Below are positions 1-12,000 of a stretch of DNA of 64,000 nt, one piece after another. A program made the position numbers and the translations under genes. The DNA is taken from NCBI GenBank assembly GCA_040437565.1, contig JBDOQK010000004.1:682001-746000 (forward strand), written 5' to 3'. Position 1 is the first letter of the stretch. Each line of letters starts with the position of its first letter. Below the pieces are notes generated by a model. That model was given only the letters and a program-made list of their open reading frames with translations, made no database searches and was not told where the DNA came from. This DNA comes from Albugo candida. Taxonomy: Eukaryota; Oomycota; Peronosporomycetes; Albuginales.

Positions 1-944
1 AGTTTTGGTGAGTCAATTAGTCAATTAGTCAATTAGTCAATTAGTCAATGGCCACAGTAAAATTCCTCTCTTCTGCAGACAACAAGATGAAAAAAAAACA
101 ATTCGGTCAGTGAGTGAACAAGCCGCTGACTACGTACTATGTAGAGCGGCAAATGTTTAACATTGTCAGTTGCTTCGATAGGTACTTCCTTAGTATTAGT
201 GCAAGATATGGCACTCTCGCATCGGCTTTTGCAATATGTACCAACTGATCAAAGTTGGCGAGATTATTCTTGGAAGCACAAAATTCGCGATACTTGTAGG
301 CGAATGTGCATATATATAACTACAATCTTGCTGAGAATCTGACCTCATTTTGCTAGACGCTGAATATCAATCTAATTGACGGTATTGGTGTCGTCTTTTA
401 CGTACTGAACACAGTGTTCCATACAAACAGCGGTGACTGTAGCCGTAGATCTTAGTTACATTGTAGTACCTTGCTTTTCTCTATCGCACTTCGATGATAA
501 TTTGAGTTGACTACGCAAAAGTGGCGTTTGGTCTCCAGAATCGAATATACCATAGAAAGAGCATAGAAACGTAAGTAAACGAGGACCGGAGCTAACGTGA
601 AATCTTTTATGCTGATCTGCGATCTTCCTTGCGTTCAGCTCACAAACTTACTTGCTCTTTGCAGCTTAGATAAATGACTAAGCAGACGATTGTGTGCGAC
701 TGACTCTGGTGCCAATGAATAGCTGAAGGAGTTGAATGAACCTATACGACAAAACAGCAGCTGGTGTCCATTGCTGTAAGTCTATTCAGTGTAGACTTTT
801 GATAGTTGCGGTGCAACGCTTCGATAGTGTATAATTGAAGGATGTTGTTATGAGAAAAGATCAAGTTGATATATTACTCTTTTGACAGATAAAATATCGT
901 TAATCTGGTGGGAATGATGGTAATGGTCGATAAGAAGACGATTA
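1..944. other. Intergenic, no gene seen
   Basis: I see no reading frame with coding character and no tRNA-like signature here. The stretch lies downstream of the minus-strand eIF2D gene and holds its 3' untranslated region plus spacer. The only structure is a short tandem repeat at 11-49. Confidence 0.6.
11..49. repeat. Short tandem repeat, 8-bp unit AGTCAATT
   Basis: Four full copies of AGTCAATT followed by a seven-base partial copy, with no mismatch. This is a simple microsatellite in noncoding sequence. Confidence 0.9.
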
Positions 945-2906
945 TCACTTTTTCAATCTGACTCCTTTGCCATATGCAACATTACAAAACTTTGATGGAA
1001 TTTTATGCTTTGTTTCCAGATATGTCACAAACTCCTGTGCCATCTGACCGGAAACCATCACTTCTGCGCGATTAGCATGCGCGGGATTGGTTGTGACTGT
1101 CGCATTGCATCCCCACATTCTGCGCACTTCTTTAGCACATTCACTTATATCGACTTGATAACTTTCCAGATTTGCCACAGTTGTTGCGATCGAGTTTTTG
1201 ATTTTCTTCGCACATATCTCAATTTTAATCATTTCTCCACGGCTTATCTTTTCTGATCCTGAAGGAAGCTTGATGCGATGATATTTTACGCAATGTTTGC
1301 TGTTTGGCGCAAATAAGAGGCTGATGATATCTTTTCGAGGTAACTTGACAGGATATTTTTCCATCAAAGCTAGCTTTTTCGGATACAGTATGTCGATCAG
1401 ATTACCATCTAATCGCACGAATGATTTGTTCCTAGCATCATCGAGGCCAGCTTTTTGTGCATACTGCCAAAGAAGAATTCGTACATCGTGAGCGGTAAAG
1501 TAGGCCGTGGTTTTTGACTCGTGTTGCAGCTCCTCTGGACCAATCAGTCTGTATAAATCTGGAGAAAGACGATACAATTCTTCTACCACTGGAGCCTTTT
1601 GAGTTTGATCATTTGCAAGAGTTGAAGCTTGGTGTTCTGCCTCGCTTTCCATGAAATAGGATTTGTGGGAGACTACATGGCTGAAAAAATACGGAGTTTG
1701 ATCGGTTATACAACGTAAGCAAGAAATGTTTACGTACGGGTGGCGCCGATCAACAGCTGTAACAGACTGGATCCCATCTTTCTCTTCGATCTCTATCACT
1801 CCCTCAGTTGCCATATGTCTTAGAAATACGGATACTTGTTTGTACGAGCTCCGCTTTATCTCTAAGACATGCCCAGCTCGACGACAGGGCAACAAAATGC
1901 TAGCGAAGAAGATATTTGTCAGCATTGGGAGCTGTTTCTGCTTGACAGCTCCAACTTTAATAGCCTGAAAAAAGCTCTCATCAATCCATTTATCAATCAA
2001 ACTCTTGTCCGATGTCGTCATGGGTTCTTTCAATTCGATATGCGGTGCATCGGATGTTCCGTCTTGCGCTTGCGCACTTGACTGGCTCTCCCCACCTTGC
2101 TGGTCCTGAGGGTGACTTGCTCGAGATATCTCCGCAAGGGAAAAGCCGTCATTGGGTGCGCTTTGTGTTCCAATTTTCCATAACTCATCGCCATACATAT
2201 GCCATACTTTTATTAGCTTCCCTTTCCTTGTGAGTTTTGGTTTCTTCATCATGCTTTGCAGCTCTTTAGGGTCCATCAGAAGTTGACCTACTGCAAAGGG
2301 ATACGGATTTTCCTCTGTACAGATTGCCCACATCGATCCTGCCTGCACTTGACCCCACAAAGTGTCACTTTCTGAGATCAGTTTCGTACAATCGGCGCCT
2401 TCGGTTGGCACAAGTGTACAGATATTCATACTGACAACACCGGGAAGCATAAGATCGGCTCCTCGCAATATATATTTGCTCGCTTGGCTATCAATTATGA
2501 TTGTCGGAAGTAGTTGAATGTTATTCTGAATACCTCGCCAGATCGCATACACTCATAAAATGAAAAAAGAGGCTGTCACGTTTAGCTGTACGCCAAAAAC
2601 ATCTAAAAAATTAGGATGTATACCTGTATAGCATAGATCTTTCTTCCCAGAAATATCCGCAAATATGGGTGCATTGCATTCTTCATCGATATAAACTAGC
2701 ATGCGTGATGGAGGCGATAAGCCAACCCTTTTCAGCCGACCAGAAACAAGCTTTTTATGCAAGTTTTGTGCGTGAAGCTGAAATTGATCACTACTTTCCA
2801 CCGATTTTTTGTATGTATTTTGACTTGCTAGTGTCTCACATAGCTTTTTCACATCTTTTTTCTTCAACAAGGTGCTTGTCGATAGCTTTATCGGTTTGTC
2901 GAACAT
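945..2906 (-). CDS. EIF2D: Translation initiation factor 2D (ligatin-like)
   Basis: Two exons, 2906-2624 and 2551-945, joined across a 72-nt GT..AG intron. The phase-1 junction gives ...CYT-VYAIWR..., as expected for this family; the product is 629 residues. The N-terminal part and PUA region (about residues 1-190) include RGADLMLPGVV. A winged-helix/SWIB-type middle region follows, then a C-terminal SUI1 domain (about 525-629) with CNATVTTNP and a basic KGVRLKK tail. eIF2D delivers tRNA to the P site of 40S ribosomes independently of GTP and helps recycle 40S subunits after termination; it acts in the cytoplasm. The ATG at 2906 gives the expected N-terminus. Domain order and length match the animal protein, so the family call is firm; function is inferred from it. 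Confidence 0.9.
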
Positions 2907-3488
2907 AATCGATTTTTCGATTCTTGCAAGCTTTTAAGTTGATTATTAGCCAATCAAAAATTTGATATGTGCGCTTATATAATTTTCCTACTAAAAGAAA
3001 AAAAGCATGAAGCAAACTGATACACGATACACAGCGCATAATCGCTCATGCTAGTGAGACCGCAATCAAACATAGGATGCATTTTGTAAATCTTGATTCA
3101 AAATATCATTCTGCATCTACTCCCTAACTCGAGGTGCTCCGTCCCATCCTCCCAATTATTCTGGATGTATCAGCGAGGTTAACTTTTACGTATCTCGCTC
3201 AACGCCAAGTCAGTTTTTACGTACTGACTTTATTGGATGCAGAAGACCTCTTCTCGGAACAATCCGATGCTAAGTCATTGTATCCAATTTGTATGCGCAC
3301 CCTGGAAATGTCGATATTAGTGCAATCGACTTTGATGTAATGCATCCGTTCAATTCGTCAGTACTCTGTCATATTGATAATTCGTGTGTCCTTTAGCCAC
3401 ACAATCAAAAATCAAATTTGCATTATTAGAAATTTCGAGTCTCACAGAGTGATTCACTTCTATCAACTCAAATTATTTCATTTTTGAA
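2907..3488. other. Intergenic spacer
   Basis: Upstream region of eIF2D and downstream region of the PDZ/PH gene. No gene is seen. Bases from 3223 onward recur after the gap at 6714. Confidence 0.6.
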
Positions 3489-5264
3489 CTAGGAGCTTAA
3501 AGCCTTCACAGCACCCTTCTGTAGCATATCAAATGCTGCTGTCCACTTGTTGAATTCGCGCGCAGTAGAGGCGATCAAAATCAATTTCTTTCCCGCTTTT
3601 GCAATCTCTGGCGTTGTTATGGCAATTGTGAAGCCTTTTGGATCGATCACTTCAATTTTTGCATTTTTGAGATCAATTGTACTACTTTTGGCATCAGAAG
3701 AATGAACCATTTGCTCCTTCTTGTAACCCGTCAGTTCATTTCTTCTCAATACAAAGTATCGACGTTTCGAGCCAAATAGGCGACGAGTGCTTGATACTTT
3801 CAGATATCCTTGCGTGCATGTGAACGGTAATATAGCTCGAACCCAAATCACAGCGCCAATGAAGTTATCAATGAGCACATATTCTTGTTTGGAAGTCGAA
3901 ATGTGGAGCTCGCCGGATTTGCTTCGAGAACTGACAGTCACAACATGAGAACACATAATCTCATCCTCCAGTAGGTTTGATTCTTTGTTGATGAACAAAA
4001 TTCGTTCGTGATCTGTCAAAAGCATGTGATATCGTTTTTTCCGATTCAAAGACACTGGACCTGCCAGCAAAATATTTTCCCGTGTTTTCAAGAGATGATC
4101 CCAAATTCGCATTGCGGGCGAGCGTACTATTGCAACTATGGCGTTTCGATTATTTCTTCGTATGGCGCAAAGCAGATCTGGTCTTGTTGCTACAATCATT
4201 TCCTTAAGTATTCGGGCCTCTTTACAAGAGATGATACCATCGATGGCTAACGCTTCGCAGTAATCGAGCATATCTTCAAGTAACATTGAATCACCGACGA
4301 CGGAGCTCATATTACTTCCATTTGAGTTACGTCGGGCATTTCCTATGCGAGGCGATGGGCCAACTGTCGATGCAAATGAAAACCGAGGAACGAGTCCTTG
4401 ATGTGAAGGTGTCGAAGACGCGGCCGAAGAAGTCGTGACAGTCGACTGTGTAAATGTTGATGACTGCGAACGTCTGAATACAATAATCATCGGTCTTGTT
4501 TTTCTACTAAGTAAGCTGATAGCACGACTGTACTCATCACATCCATTCAGTATGTGGCCATCGATTGCATGAATGATGTCGTTTACTCTCACACCATGAG
4601 CCTCGGCATACCCAATGATATTACGGTGTCCCATAGGAAGTTCCGTCACGATTATATTTTGATCATTGGAGCTGATGGTCATATTCAAATTCGAAACACG
4701 AAATTCAACTGCGAATAAACCTTCGCGTGGAAATGGTCGGAAAAAGTCTATTGTGAGTGGACGAGTAGTATCCTGTAGCATGTACAGCGCGTTCTCAAAT
4801 GACTTCTCAAGCGTTCTTTGTCCCTGGACTTTATAGATTATATCATTCGCTTGTATTTTTTTCGATTTTTCTGCTGCTCCAAGTGATCCATCTGGATTTC
4901 TTTTAAATTGATGCACCACTACACAATCTTGCCGTTCATGCACAGTCATCCCAATCGCTCTTTCGTGAAATGTAACTTGAAATACTTCATTGTGCTTGAT
5001 CGGGGCAAGCGTATCTGTCTTGGACGATAAACACAGACAAACTGGATCATTTATGCGCATCAGTTCGTTCTTATTGATATTCACAAGACTAGAATTTGCG
5101 AGATCAATAAGATCCACCCAGGCTTCTTCTGATACCCCAAATTTCTCGCGTAGCTGTGATTCAATCATTGACGCAAATTGCTGGTCTGGAAAGTTAATAT
5201 CCCATGTAATCGTGCGAGTCGCACCGTCATCTAAATCGATAATTCGAAGACTACATGACTCCAT
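3489..5264 (-). CDS. PDZ-PDZ-PH domain scaffold protein (copy left of gap)
   Basis: Single-exon 591-residue protein. Two PDZ-like domains (about residues 93-175 and 180-265) each begin with a beta strand of the form FxVxF and contain a carboxylate-loop-like stretch and IxxGxDII-type strands (KIQANDIIYKVQG, GVRVNDIIHAIDG). A Ser-rich linker (about 266-320) and a helical segment follow. A PH-like region lies at about 385-480, and a clear PH domain at 484-585 starts at GYLKVSS and ends in the diagnostic FNKWTAAF helix. The protein is probably a membrane-associated adaptor: PDZ binds peptide tails and PH binds phosphoinositides. No enzymatic domain is seen. It is divergent with rotatin. It is identical to the copy at 6980-8755, most likely the same locus represented twice. 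Confidence 0.8.
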   Translation of the reverse strand: MESCSLRIIDLDDGATRTITWDINFPDQQFASMIESQLREKFGVSEEAWVDLIDLANSSLVNINKNELMRINDPVCLCLSSKTDTLAPIKHNEVFQVTFHERAIGMTVHERQDCVVVHQFKRNPDGSLGAAEKSKKIQANDIIYKVQGQRTLEKSFENALYMLQDTTRPLTIDFFRPFPREGLFAVEFRVSNLNMTISSNDQNIIVTELPMGHRNIIGYAEAHGVRVNDIIHAIDGHILNGCDEYSRAISLLSRKTRPMIIVFRRSQSSTFTQSTVTTSSAASSTPSHQGLVPRFSFASTVGPSPRIGNARRNSNGSNMSSVVGDSMLLEDMLDYCEALAIDGIISCKEARILKEMIVATRPDLLCAIRRNNRNAIVAIVRSPAMRIWDHLLKTRENILLAGPVSLNRKKRYHMLLTDHERILFINKESNLLEDEIMCSHVVTVSSRSKSGELHISTSKQEYVLIDNFIGAVIWVRAILPFTCTQGYLKVSSTRRLFGSKRRYFVLRRNELTGYKKEQMVHSSDAKSSTIDLKNAKIEVIDPKGFTIAITTPEIAKAGKKLILIASTAREFNKWTAAFDMLQKGAVKALSS

Positions 5265-5594
5265 GATGTGTTATGTACGGCTACGTCGGCGAATCACAGA
5301 CAGATACTGTCTAATGTGACGTAAAAGTGAGAATCAACCAAACGAGATTGAAAGTAAAAGCAGAAATGAGTTCAGATTGTATTGCCAATATTATCCGATT
5401 CACTAGATGACTTCGAAATGTATGCCCAATCAAAATATTCGAAACTTCTAATATTCTTTTTCATTCGCAGATCAGATACACACGGTACAGTGCTCTCAGG
5501 ACTACCATGTTATTTTATCGATTATTCTCACCCTAAAAATTTCTGACGACACGAAATTATAGGATGCATACGTATGGTTAAAATTTAGTTGAAA

Positions 5595-6613
5595 ATGACT
5601 ATACCGAAAGAAGATACAAACGTGTTACTCGATAAACTGAGACATCCTCTTGCAAGCATACGCAAACGTGCTGTCAAGCGCCTGCTATCGAAGCTAGGAT
5701 CAAGCTCGCTACAGCTTGGAAAGTTTCAACTTTACACCAATCTTCTGCACGCTTTATGTGACTCGGAGATTGCCGATGATGCACTGACTGCTCTTCGAAT
5801 CGCACTCAGCAAACAAGTAAGTCTATACAGTTGAGCTCAATCAAAGACTCACCTCTTACTATATTAAGGCATGCAATGGAATGGATCACATTTCGAAACA
5901 GAATCTGACACACCAACTCCAAGAAATATTCGACAATCCTTCCTTACCAGCTCAAACAAAACAGATTCTGAATGAGGTAGGAAATTGCTGTCAATCAGAG
6001 CTTATTTCTAAGAGTCAAACTAGTTCCGGACGCAATTGTACTCTGTAGACACGAAACTCGCGGATTCACTGGAATCTGTGTATTCATGCCAAGATGAAAA
6101 ATCAACAAAGGCGATCGAAGACAAAGTCAAGTGTGTAAAAGTTAAAGAGTTTATCAAGCAGTCGCACATTGATAAGATCCACGCTGGTTCTACGCTCCTT
6201 GGATGGAAATTTCCGTTTATTGCATTGACGCCCGCAGACGAAGAACATCTCTTGGAATTTCACGTCAAGTTGACAATGCGTACGGCTTATAAAGAGATTG
6301 TACAAATGCTACAGGAATTTCAACATATACTGATTCCCAATTTTCCGGCTCAATGTTTTCTGCAAAAACCAGAGATTTTGCAGTATATTGTCCATCTCAC
6401 TCAATTACCATTTACTCACCATCAAGTTGACGGGGAGAGGAATGCGGGAAAAGGCTGCCATTCATTTGGAGTTAATTATTTTGACAATCAGGACTCGTCA
6501 GCGTTTTCAAGTAGATTCTCAGAGTCTGCGGTCTGTGTAGTGATCACGAGTCTGCAGGTGCTGGAATCTTGGACCCATTCTTGTCTGTCAGCTTCGACAT
6601 GGATTGCTGTAGA
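5595..6613 (+). CDS. RTTN: Rotatin, 5' part only, cut by the N gap
   Basis: Three exons (5595-5816, 5869-5976, 6024 onward) are identical to the start of the complete rotatin gene at 9086. The reading frame is still open when it reaches the Ns. This is best explained as a duplicate contig end and not a real truncated paralogue. The ATG at 5595 is preferred over an in-frame TTG six bases upstream. Confidence 0.75.
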
Positions 6614-6713
6614 NNNNNNNNNNNNNNNNNNNNNNNNNNNNNNNNNNNNNNNNNNNNNNNNNNNNNNNNNNNNNNNNNNNNNNNNNNNNNNNNNNNNNNN
6701 NNNNNNNNNNNNN
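6614..6713. other. Assembly gap, 100 N
   Basis: A run of exactly 100 N. The sequence that follows restarts at the equivalent of position 3223, so the true gap size is probably negative (contig overlap). Confidence 0.97.
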
Positions 6714-6979
6714 ACTGACTTTATTGGATGCAGAAGACCTCTTCTCGGAACAATCCGATGCTAAGTCATTGTATCCAATTTGTATGCGCACCCTGGAAAT
6801 GTCGATATTAGTGCAATCGACTTTGATGTAATGCATCCGTTCAATTCGTCAGTACTCTGTCATATTGATAATTCGTGTGTCCTTTAGCCACACAATCAAA
6901 AATCAAATTTGCATTATTAGAAATTTCGAGTCTCACAGAGTGATTCACTTCTATCAACTCAAATTATTTCATTTTTGAA

Positions 6980-8755
6980 CTAGGAGCTTAAAGCCTTCAC
7001 AGCACCCTTCTGTAGCATATCAAATGCTGCTGTCCACTTGTTGAATTCGCGCGCAGTAGAGGCGATCAAAATCAATTTCTTTCCCGCTTTTGCAATCTCT
7101 GGCGTTGTTATGGCAATTGTGAAGCCTTTTGGATCGATCACTTCAATTTTTGCATTTTTGAGATCAATTGTACTACTTTTGGCATCAGAAGAATGAACCA
7201 TTTGCTCCTTCTTGTAACCCGTCAGTTCATTTCTTCTCAATACAAAGTATCGACGTTTCGAGCCAAATAGGCGACGAGTGCTTGATACTTTCAGATATCC
7301 TTGCGTGCATGTGAACGGTAATATAGCTCGAACCCAAATCACAGCGCCAATGAAGTTATCAATGAGCACATATTCTTGTTTGGAAGTCGAAATGTGGAGC
7401 TCGCCGGATTTGCTTCGAGAACTGACAGTCACAACATGAGAACACATAATCTCATCCTCCAGTAGGTTTGATTCTTTGTTGATGAACAAAATTCGTTCGT
7501 GATCTGTCAAAAGCATGTGATATCGTTTTTTCCGATTCAAAGACACTGGACCTGCCAGCAAAATATTTTCCCGTGTTTTCAAGAGATGATCCCAAATTCG
7601 CATTGCGGGCGAGCGTACTATTGCAACTATGGCGTTTCGATTATTTCTTCGTATGGCGCAAAGCAGATCTGGTCTTGTTGCTACAATCATTTCCTTAAGT
7701 ATTCGGGCCTCTTTACAAGAGATGATACCATCGATGGCTAACGCTTCGCAGTAATCGAGCATATCTTCAAGTAACATTGAATCACCGACGACGGAGCTCA
7801 TATTACTTCCATTTGAGTTACGTCGGGCATTTCCTATGCGAGGCGATGGGCCAACTGTCGATGCAAATGAAAACCGAGGAACGAGTCCTTGATGTGAAGG
7901 TGTCGAAGACGCGGCCGAAGAAGTCGTGACAGTCGACTGTGTAAATGTTGATGACTGCGAACGTCTGAATACAATAATCATCGGTCTTGTTTTTCTACTA
8001 AGTAAGCTGATAGCACGACTGTACTCATCACATCCATTCAGTATGTGGCCATCGATTGCATGAATGATGTCGTTTACTCTCACACCATGAGCCTCGGCAT
8101 ACCCAATGATATTACGGTGTCCCATAGGAAGTTCCGTCACGATTATATTTTGATCATTGGAGCTGATGGTCATATTCAAATTCGAAACACGAAATTCAAC
8201 TGCGAATAAACCTTCGCGTGGAAATGGTCGGAAAAAGTCTATTGTGAGTGGACGAGTAGTATCCTGTAGCATGTACAGCGCGTTCTCAAATGACTTCTCA
8301 AGCGTTCTTTGTCCCTGGACTTTATAGATTATATCATTCGCTTGTATTTTTTTCGATTTTTCTGCTGCTCCAAGTGATCCATCTGGATTTCTTTTAAATT
8401 GATGCACCACTACACAATCTTGCCGTTCATGCACAGTCATCCCAATCGCTCTTTCGTGAAATGTAACTTGAAATACTTCATTGTGCTTGATCGGGGCAAG
8501 CGTATCTGTCTTGGACGATAAACACAGACAAACTGGATCATTTATGCGCATCAGTTCGTTCTTATTGATATTCACAAGACTAGAATTTGCGAGATCAATA
8601 AGATCCACCCAGGCTTCTTCTGATACCCCAAATTTCTCGCGTAGCTGTGATTCAATCATTGACGCAAATTGCTGGTCTGGAAAGTTAATATCCCATGTAA
8701 TCGTGCGAGTCGCACCGTCATCTAAATCGATAATTCGAAGACTACATGACTCCAT
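6980..8755 (-). CDS. PDZ-PDZ-PH domain scaffold protein (copy right of gap)
   Basis: Same 591-residue protein as at 3489-5264, with no amino-acid difference. Domains: PDZ-like, PDZ-like, Ser-rich linker, PH-like, PH. This copy is in intact context, 330 bp from the divergent rotatin start at 9086, so the two genes probably share a bidirectional promoter. PDZ families in which the first strand reads (F/Y)xVxF followed by (I/L)Gxxx also occur in the four-PDZ protein at 18375, which suggests one expanded scaffold family. Confidence 0.85.
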   Translation of the reverse strand: MESCSLRIIDLDDGATRTITWDINFPDQQFASMIESQLREKFGVSEEAWVDLIDLANSSLVNINKNELMRINDPVCLCLSSKTDTLAPIKHNEVFQVTFHERAIGMTVHERQDCVVVHQFKRNPDGSLGAAEKSKKIQANDIIYKVQGQRTLEKSFENALYMLQDTTRPLTIDFFRPFPREGLFAVEFRVSNLNMTISSNDQNIIVTELPMGHRNIIGYAEAHGVRVNDIIHAIDGHILNGCDEYSRAISLLSRKTRPMIIVFRRSQSSTFTQSTVTTSSAASSTPSHQGLVPRFSFASTVGPSPRIGNARRNSNGSNMSSVVGDSMLLEDMLDYCEALAIDGIISCKEARILKEMIVATRPDLLCAIRRNNRNAIVAIVRSPAMRIWDHLLKTRENILLAGPVSLNRKKRYHMLLTDHERILFINKESNLLEDEIMCSHVVTVSSRSKSGELHISTSKQEYVLIDNFIGAVIWVRAILPFTCTQGYLKVSSTRRLFGSKRRYFVLRRNELTGYKKEQMVHSSDAKSSTIDLKNAKIEVIDPKGFTIAITTPEIAKAGKKLILIASTAREFNKWTAAFDMLQKGAVKALSS

Positions 8756-9085
8756 GATGTGTTATGTACGGCTACGTCGGCGAATCACAGACAGATACTG
8801 TCTAATGTGACGTAAAAGTGAGAATCAACCAAACGAGATTGAAAGTAAAAGCAGAAATGAGTTCAGATTGTATTGCCAATATTATCCGATTCACTAGATG
8901 ACTTCGAAATGTATGCCCAATCAAAATATTCGAAACTTCTAATATTCTTTTTCATTCGCAGATCAGATACACACGGTACAGTGCTCTCAGGACTACCATG
9001 TTATTTTATCGATTATTCTCACCCTAAAAATTTCTGACGACACGAAATTATAGGATGCATACGTATGGTTAAAATTTAGTTGAAA
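8756..9085. promoter_or_regulatory. Divergent intergenic promoter region, PDZ/PH gene and rotatin
   Basis: A 330-bp spacer between two divergently oriented start codons; both genes must be driven from here. No confident TATA box is seen. Pyrimidine-rich TTTTTCATTCGCAG and TATTCTCACCC stretches could be initiator-like, but I cannot assign a start site. Confidence 0.45.
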
Positions 9086-12000
9086 ATGACTATACCGAAA
9101 GAAGATACAAACGTGTTACTCGATAAACTGAGACATCCTCTTGCAAGCATACGCAAACGTGCTGTCAAGCGCCTGCTATCGAAGCTAGGATCAAGCTCGC
9201 TACAGCTTGGAAAGTTTCAACTTTACACCAATCTTCTGCACGCTTTATGTGACTCGGAGATTGCCGATGATGCACTGACTGCTCTTCGAATCGCACTCAG
9301 CAAACAAGTAAGTCTATACAGTTGAGCTCAATCAAAGACTCACCTCTTACTATATTAAGGCATGCAATGGAATGGATCACATTTCGAAACAGAATCTGAC
9401 ACACCAACTCCAAGAAATATTCGACAATCCTTCCTTACCAGCTCAAACAAAACAGATTCTGAATGAGGTAGGAAATTGCTGTCAATCAGAGCTTATTTCT
9501 AAGAGTCAAACTAGTTCCGGACGCAATTGTACTCTGTAGACACGAAACTCGCGGATTCACTGGAATCTGTGTATTCATGCCAAGATGAAAAATCAACAAA
9601 GGCGATCGAAGACAAAGTCAAGTGTGTAAAAGTTAAAGAGTTTATCAAGCAGTCGCACATTGATAAGATCCACGCTGGTTCTACGCTCCTTGGATGGAAA
9701 TTTCCGTTTATTGCATTGACGCCCGCAGACGAAGAACATCTCTTGGAATTTCACGTCAAGTTGACAATGCGTACGGCTTATAAAGAGATTGTACAAATGC
9801 TACAGGAATTTCAACATATACTGATTCCCAATTTTCCGGCTCAATGTTTTCTGCAAAAACCAGAGATTTTGCAGTATATTGTCCATCTCACTCAATTACC
9901 ATTTACTCACCATCAAGTTGACGGGGAGAGGAATGCGGGAAAAGGCTGCCATTCATTTGGAGTTAATTATTTTGACAATCAGGACTCGTCAGCGTTTTCA
10001 AGTAGATTCTCAGAGTCTGCGGTCTGTGTAGTGATCACGAGTCTGCAGGTGCTGGAATCTTGGACCCATTCTTGTCTGTCAGCTTCGACATGGATTGCTG
10101 TAGACCCGTCATACAATTGTTATGAGTCAACACTTGAAGCTTCGAAAGTCAGCGAACTTGATCATCGAAAACGATATTTTCCACAAGTGAATTGTGCAAA
10201 GTACAATGAACAGATTTCGCAGTCAATATACTCTCTCAGTGGATTTGTGTTTCACATGTTTGATGAATTGCTGTCTCTTGTGCCATCTGAACATCATCCT
10301 CAGCTGCAAATATTGAATCTCTTGCACGCAAGTGTACCGCTATTATTGCACGAGGAAACATCTTGGCCTACCTCAAATGCAAATGTGAGGCCTCAGCACA
10401 GGCTACATTGCCAACTTATATTTGATAAGATCGAAGCGGTCTACTCGCTCGTTGAGGCCGGAGCTCCGATCAGCGTACTCTGGCGATTCGTGCAGCTTAT
10501 CAAAGAACTCTTGGTACAACTTCCTCCGCATGCCTTCAAAGTATCTAAAGACGGATCAATCGATCACAACCAAATCATTAAAAACGATACGCGAGAAAGC
10601 TTGGAGCTTGATCAAGTAAAACAAACAGATTGTGTCAATCTACCTGCATTATTCTGGTACAACTTTACAAGTTATGTTGTAAGGCATTTGGTCTCTTTGG
10701 AATCACAGCCGAAAGAAGCCAACTCGATGATTTGCACCGAGCTAAACCAACTCTACACCGTCATGGAAACTATCGATGATTCTGTCAAGCGATACCGCGA
10801 TATTGTAGAAAGTATCATCCATTGGCAAAGCGTAGTCGCCGAATTTATCAGAGAAGTGAAGTGTCCAAATAGGGGGCAAAAGCCATCCATCGCAACATAT
10901 ACAAATCCTCTGGATCAATGCTCCAAAATCGTCAACCATCTTCATCTTCTGAAAGAGGAAGAAATCAATAGCGTGAGACATGGCCTTCTCCGGGTGCTTT
11001 CAGATTGTTGCGATTCAACTTTCCAGGTGGATTGTAATGAACAAATTGTAAAACACCTCGCAAAACTGTACACAATTCTTTTACCAGCGAGTATTGAAAA
11101 TGCACACGATCAAGTCAAGAAGAAAAACAATGTCGCTAGTCAATTTCTAGAGTATCTTTCCAGCTGGATGAATGGGACAGGTTTGGCTAGAAACGTTCAA
11201 AACTCATTGATGTCAGAACTCTTACAAAATACCCAATTGATCAGCGAGGTTCTGACTCATTTAACCTGCGAATGCAATAGAGGATGCAGTACACTTTGGT
11301 CAATTGCGGACAAGATCATGCAAGCTGGAGTTCTCGCTGCTATTAGTGATGATGGGTCACAGAGACTCCATCAGCTCGTTCCTATTCTCCAGCACGTGGC
11401 ATACTGTGAGTTTGATCTCAATCACGAAATCGTTACTGATATCATCCATGCAACGCAACAAAATGTTCTCAACATTCTCAGTTGCATTGAAGATAGTCTT
11501 TCTATCACAGAGCGGATTCTCTCACTCACTCGCAAACTCTGTCATCGATCTGAACAAGTCCGGAGAGCAGCGGGTGTCAAGTTATATGAGATCCTTGAGG
11601 TCAGTAACACAGACGAAAATGAAGCCGACCAGGGGACCAAGCCAAACTTCGATCCGTTTGCGCAGTGTTTGAAAAAAGGCGTAACTTTTTTTGCATCTGA
11701 ATCAGCTGCATATCAAGATAGTAATAGACCGACTGTATCATGGATCTTGATGCAAATTCGCCAGTTCCGTCAGATCATACAGACCCAGCCTCGAAATTCT
11801 TCCATCTATTCACATGGTGTTCGGGAGCTATCAACTTTTGTTGTCAAAGTACCATCAAATCAAATGCAATTTGTAGAACAAAGTGAAGACTTTATAGAGA
11901 TTTTCATCGCTGTCAGTGGTGACATCATTAGCTCAAATGAGCATATGCCGTCAATGGAAGATTTGTTGCAAGTCATCTTTGTAATGCTCAAGAGAAGCGG

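Larger units (their letters stand above)
3223..6613. repeat. Left copy of a 3.39-kb exact duplication across an N gap
   Basis: Positions 3223-6613 recur at 6714-10104 with a constant offset of 3491 bp. Every stretch compared was identical, including introns and intergenic DNA, and the encoded 591-residue proteins are identical. The copy stops exactly at the N run and its partner starts exactly after it. This is what two overlapping contig ends look like when placed side by side instead of merged. Confidence 0.9.
6714..10104. repeat. Right copy of the 3.39-kb duplication
   Basis: Matches 3223-6613 exactly wherever compared. Unlike the left copy, the sequence continues seamlessly into the rest of rotatin, so this is the copy to keep when counting genes. 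Confidence 0.9.

Noticed and set aside
3489-8755. Real tandem duplication of the PDZ/PH gene
   Set aside because: Perfect identity through noncoding DNA and borders exactly at the N run favour a contig-overlap artefact.
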